Origin: Hymenobacter plasmatis
GTDB lineage: Bacteria; Bacteroidota; Bacteroidia; Cytophagales; Hymenobacteraceae
Direction of reading: 5' to 3'
DNA length: 64,000 bases
NCBI RefSeq assembly: GCF_020711255.1
Contig: NZ_JAJFAW010000028.1
Coordinates: 1-64,000 of the forward strand
The notes under the pieces were generated by a model. It made no database searches, was not told the origin of the DNA, and saw nothing but the letters and a program-made list of their open reading frames with translations. Below are positions 60,938-64,000 of the stretch, one piece after another. Position numbers and translations under genes: made by a program. Positions within the stretch are counted from its first letter, which is position 1. Each line of letters begins with the position of its first letter.

Positions 60938-62020
60938 CTATTCGCGGGCACTCACCGAGGCAGAGGCTTCCTTCTCGGGCTTCTCGGAGCCCAGGTAGTT
61001 GCCATAGCCCACAATCACCGTAGACAGCACCACCGCCAGAATGCCCAGCGACACGGTGCGCATGGTGAGCTTGTTGGCCCCGCGCCACTCGTGCAGGTAC
61101 AGGCCCCAGAAGCTGCTGAAGGCGATAATGAAGGCCATGTGCAGCGTCCAGCCCGAGAAGCGGTAGGCACCCATCTGGCTGTCGCCCATGCCGTAGAAGA
61201 AGAACTGGAAGTACCAGGTGGTGCCGGCCAGCGCGCAGAAAATGACATTGCGCAAAGCCGGGGCCGACGGATTGAGGTAGTCGGTGTAGGTCTTGTTTTT
61301 GATGTTGAGGTAAATGCACCACACCGCGTTGGTGGTGAGGCCGCCGAGCAGGATGATAACCAGAATGGCGTTGTTGGCAAACAGTTCGCTGGTGCCGGAG
61401 TGTTTGGCGATTTCGGCAATGGGCTGGCCAGCCGTGAGGCCAAAGGAGAAGCAGGCACTCATGATGCCCGAGAACACAGCCACCAGCACGCCCTTGCGCA
61501 GCGAAAACTCGGCAATGGTTTCCTGCTTTTGCGCGTCGGTGAGCGACCTTTCCTTCATAAAGCCGGCCAGGCCGCACACCACAATGCCCATCACGCACAC
61601 CACCAGTCCCATCATAATCACCTGCCCCGAGGCCGAGTGAATCAGCTCCGGGAAAGTACCCAGCCACAGTGGCGGCACCACCGTGCCGAATACTGCGCAC
61701 AGCCCCAGCGTGACGGCCATGCCCAACGACAAGCCCAGGTAGCGCATGGCCAACCCAAAGGTGAGCCCGCCGAAGCCCCAGAGCACGCCCCATATATAGG
61801 TCCAGAGCAAGGTCGAGTGGTCGGCCTGGGCCAGCACCCCAAACAGGTTGTGCACCGTGAGCGAGCCCATGATGATGGGCGCAAATACCCACGACACAAT
61901 GCCGCCCACCAGCCAGTAGCTTTCCCAGGCCCAGCCGTTGACCTTCTTATAAGGCAGGTAAAAACTGCCGGAGGCAAAGCCGCCCAGCGCGTGAAGGATT
62001 ACTCCCCAAATGACAGCCAT
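60938..62020 (-). CDS. rhaT: L-rhamnose-proton symporter
   Basis: This 360-residue inner-membrane protein of the RhaT family has about ten hydrophobic helices. It begins MAVIWGVILHALGGFASGSFYLPYKKV (in two parts), a typical RhaT N-terminus, and contains GVLWGFGGLTFGLAMRYLG and SGTSELFANNAILVIILLGG. It imports L-rhamnose released from RG-I with a proton. The ATG at 62020 is supported by the family N-terminus and by its distance (22 nt) from a -7 box. It is divergent from the aldolase/dehydrogenase gene, and both share near-identical operators. The TAG stop continues as TAGCTCAAT. Confidence 0.95.
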   Translation of the reverse strand: MAVIWGVILHALGGFASGSFYLPYKKVNGWAWESYWLVGGIVSWVFAPIIMGSLTVHNLFGVLAQADHSTLLWTYIWGVLWGFGGLTFGLAMRYLGLSLGMAVTLGLCAVFGTVVPPLWLGTFPELIHSASGQVIMMGLVVCVMGIVVCGLAGFMKERSLTDAQKQETIAEFSLRKGVLVAVFSGIMSACFSFGLTAGQPIAEIAKHSGTSELFANNAILVIILLGGLTTNAVWCIYLNIKNKTYTDYLNPSAPALRNVIFCALAGTTWYFQFFFYGMGDSQMGAYRFSGWTLHMAFIIAFSSFWGLYLHEWRGANKLTMRTVSLGILAVVLSTVIVGYGNYLGSEKPEKEASASVSARE

Positions 62021-62042
62021 AGTTATAGGGTAAGGTTTTAGA

Positions 62043-62087
62043 CAAAGCTGCCGGGTTGCCGAGCGCAAACCCTCCTGTGCTCTCCTG
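62043..62087 (-). promoter_or_regulatory. Direct-repeat operator and -7 box for rhaT
   Basis: Read on the minus strand: CAGGAG (62082-62087), spacer AGCA, CAGGAG (62072-62077), exactly 21 nt, then CAGCTTTG (62043-62050). Both repeats are perfect. The start codon is 22 nt downstream, giving a very short leader. Confidence 0.8.
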
Positions 62088-62193
62088 ACCGTGAAGTAAA
62101 GCCAAATGCGGCAGCCGGCGGGCATTCCTTTTTCAGTTGAGCTGATTTCTACTATCTCCTTTCTTAACATCTAACATCTTTTTTATGAGCGAG

Positions 62194-62238
62194 CAGGAGA
62201 GTGCAGGAGGTTACCCCCGCCCCGCCCGGGCACCTTTG
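62194..62238 (+). promoter_or_regulatory. Direct-repeat operator and -7 box for the rhamnose aldolase/dehydrogenase gene
   Basis: On the plus strand: CAGGAG (62194-62199), spacer AGTG, CAGGAG (62204-62209), exactly 21 nt, then CACCTTTG (62231-62238). Both repeats are perfect. The start codon is 51 nt downstream. It mirrors the rhaT operator across 106 nt of spacer. Confidence 0.8.
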
Positions 62239-62289
62239 TAGAAAAGCAACCCTATCCCGTTTTCTGGTCAACGAAACAGAAGCACTATC

Positions 62290-64000
62290 ATGGAAAAAAC
62301 GCTCACTTTCCAACACGTCAGCTACCTCTGGGACGAGGCCAAGGCACTGGAGCTGGCCGGCGACGAAGTCGCCCTGTTCCTGTACCGCTCCAACCTGCTC
62401 GGCGCCGACCTGCGCCTGACGAACTACGCCGGCGGCAACACCAGCTGCAAAATCACCGCCACCGACCCCGTGACCGGCCAGCCCGCCGAAGTGATGTGGG
62501 TGAAAGGCTCGGGCGGCGACATCGGCACGCTCACCAGAGCCGGCTGCGCCAACCTGTATGTGGAGAAACTGCACCAGCTCAAGAACCGCTACCGCGGCCT
62601 CGAACACGAGGACGAAATGGTGGGCCTGTTCGAGTACTGCCTCTTCGACCCCAAGTGCGCCACGCCCAGCATCGACACCCCGCTGCACGGCCTGCTGCCC
62701 TTCAAGCACATCGACCACCTGCACCCTGACGCGCTGATTGCCATTGCGGCGAGCCAGGACGGCGAGCAGATTATGAAAGAAATCTGGGGCGACACCATGG
62801 GCTGGCTCCCGTGGCAGAAGCCGGGCTTCGACCTGGGCCTGCAGCTGGAGAAGATTGTGGCCGACAACCCCGGCCTGCGCGGTGTCATCCTCGGCGGCCA
62901 CGGCTTGTTCACCTGGGGCAACACCAGCTACGAGTCCTACCTCAACACGCTCGAAGTCATTGAGCAAGCCGCCACCTACCTCGAAGCCCACTACGGCCAG
63001 AAAGGCCCCGTGTTCGGCGGCGTGAAACTGGAGCAGACGCTGGATGCCGCCGGCCGCCGCCAGGCCGCCGCGGCCGTGATGCCGGTGCTGCGCGGGCTGG
63101 CCAGCAGCCAGCGCCGCATGCTGGGCCACTACACCGACGACGCCCGCGTCTTGGAGTTCGTGAACTCGAACGACCTGCCGCGCCTGGCCGCCAAAGGCAC
63201 CAGCTGCCCCGACCACTTCCTGCGCACCAAAATCCGCCCGCTCGTGCTCGACCCCGAGGCCATGCTCGCCGATGCGGCCAGCGTGAAGACGTACCTGGAA
63301 GCGCAGTTTGAGGCGTACCGCAAGGACTACGCGGCTTACTACGAGCGCAGCAAGCACGCCAACTCGCCGGCCATCCGCGACGCCAACCCCGTCATCATCC
63401 TCTGGCCCGGCGTGGGCCTGTTCTCCTTCTCGAAAGACAAGCAGACGGCGCGCGTGGCGGCCGAGTTCTACACCAACGCCATCAACGTGATGAAGGGCGC
63501 CGAGGCGGTGAGCACCTACCAGGGCCTGCCCGAGCAGGAAGCGTTCAACATCGAGTACTGGCTGCTCGAAGAAGCCAAGCTCCAGCGCATGGCCCCGCCC
63601 AAGGCCCTCTCCGGCAAGGTGGCCTACGTGACCGGCGGCACCGGCGGCATCGGCAAAGCCATTTGCGAAGAGCTGCTCAAGTTCGGCGCCTGCGTGGTGG
63701 CAGTGGACCGCGACCGACTGGAAGAAACCCAGGACGAGCTGCGCAAGAAGTATGGCAAGGACAGCGCCCTGACGGCGGCCATCAACGTGACCGATGCCGA
63801 GAGCATCGCCGAATCCCTGCGCCAGAGCATCCTGCAGTTCGGCGGCGTCGACATCATCGTCAACTGCGCCGGCCTGAGCATCAGCAAGCCCTTGGCCGAG
63901 ACCACGCAAGCCGACTGGGATATCCTCAACGACGTGCTCGTCAAAGGCCAGTTCCTGGTGAGCCAGGAGGCCGTGCGCATCCTGCGCCAGCAAGGCCTGG
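62290..64000 (+). CDS. Bifunctional rhamnulose-1-phosphate aldolase/short-chain dehydrogenase, partial
   Basis: The open frame from ATG 62290 continues past the window end with 570 codons visible. The N-terminal class II aldolase domain (about residues 1-420) shows NYAGGNTSCK, WVKGSGGDIGTL, the metal-site LHGLLPFKHIDHLHPDA and GGHGLFTWGN. The C-terminal SDR domain starts about residue 440 (AYVTGGTGGIGKAI, then DIIVNCAGLS) and is cut before its catalytic Tyr. This is the RhaD/RhaE-like fusion that splits rhamnulose-1-phosphate to dihydroxyacetone phosphate and lactaldehyde and processes the aldehyde. Divergent from rhaT with a shared type of operator. rhaA/rhaB-type genes are not in view and may lie downstream. 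Confidence 0.93.
   Translation, partial: MEKTLTFQHVSYLWDEAKALELAGDEVALFLYRSNLLGADLRLTNYAGGNTSCKITATDPVTGQPAEVMWVKGSGGDIGTLTRAGCANLYVEKLHQLKNRYRGLEHEDEMVGLFEYCLFDPKCATPSIDTPLHGLLPFKHIDHLHPDALIAIAASQDGEQIMKEIWGDTMGWLPWQKPGFDLGLQLEKIVADNPGLRGVILGGHGLFTWGNTSYESYLNTLEVIEQAATYLEAHYGQKGPVFGGVKLEQTLDAAGRRQAAAAVMPVLRGLASSQRRMLGHYTDDARVLEFVNSNDLPRLAAKGTSCPDHFLRTKIRPLVLDPEAMLADAASVKTYLEAQFEAYRKDYAAYYERSKHANSPAIRDANPVIILWPGVGLFSFSKDKQTARVAAEFYTNAINVMKGAEAVSTYQGLPEQEAFNIEYWLLEEAKLQRMAPPKALSGKVAYVTGGTGGIGKAICEELLKFGACVVAVDRDRLEETQDELRKKYGKDSALTAAINVTDAESIAESLRQSILQFGGVDIIVNCAGLSISKPLAETTQADWDILNDVLVKGQFLVSQEAVRILRQQGL

Overview
The window reads as a chromosome segment of a GC-rich Bacteroidota bacterium, most likely Hymenobacter or a close relative. 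The reasons are two SusC/SusD pairs, TAnnTTTG-type -7 boxes, dense lipoprotein and carbohydrate-active enzyme content, and several families of short palindromic intergenic repeats. The genus is inferred from general familiarity; no 16S or tRNA gene is present.

The left third (1-21.7 kb) is mostly housekeeping and accessory metabolism. It holds an FAD amine-oxidase-like enzyme coupled to a membrane histidine kinase, a lone GH35 beta-galactosidase, ethanolamine ammonia-lyase (eutBC) without microcompartment genes, a DinB-like protein and four small uncharacterised proteins. NADP isocitrate dehydrogenase with a very strong terminator follows, then an alpha/beta hydrolase, an SDR/gluconate-dehydrogenase-subunit-3/GMC oxidoreductase/GH1-like cluster, a PAS histidine kinase and a thioredoxin-like protein.

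From 21.7 kb to the right edge lies a large polysaccharide utilisation region for rhamnogalacturonan-I-type pectin and its decorations. Block A (minus strand, 21.7-33.2 kb) is an operon GH2 > GH115 > DUF4450-like > GH65-like. Block B (33.5-39.5 kb) is SusC1-SusD1 and a GH43/117-like enzyme. Block C (plus strand, 39.7-45.9 kb) is a CE12 esterase, GH95 and two GH43-like enzymes. Block D (minus strand, 46.0-60.7 kb) is SusC2-SusD2, PL11 rhamnogalacturonan lyase, two CE12 esterases, GH28, a PL11-like propeller protein and a second GH2. Block E (60.9-64.0 kb) is a divergent pair: the rhamnose symporter RhaT and a rhamnulose-phosphate aldolase/dehydrogenase that runs off the window. Together they would deacetylate and cut the RG-I backbone, trim side chains, import fragments, and take up and catabolise L-rhamnose.

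The most notable observation is a shared promoter architecture at ten places, nearly all directly in front of the first gene of these blocks. It consists of 6-bp direct repeats (consensus CAGGAG) on a 10-bp period, then exactly 21 bp, then a TAnnTTTG-like -7 box. It also sits in front of the distant GH35 gene at 5.6 kb and both rhamnose genes, so it defines a candidate regulon. The likely controller (AraC-type, rhamnose-responsive, by inference) is not encoded here. Other observations are an in-frame palindromic repeat insertion inside the signal peptide of the DUF4450-like protein, an intergenic word TAGCTCAAY that recurs far more than chance near gene ends, and a terminator-like hairpin inside the SusCD2-PL11 transcription unit.
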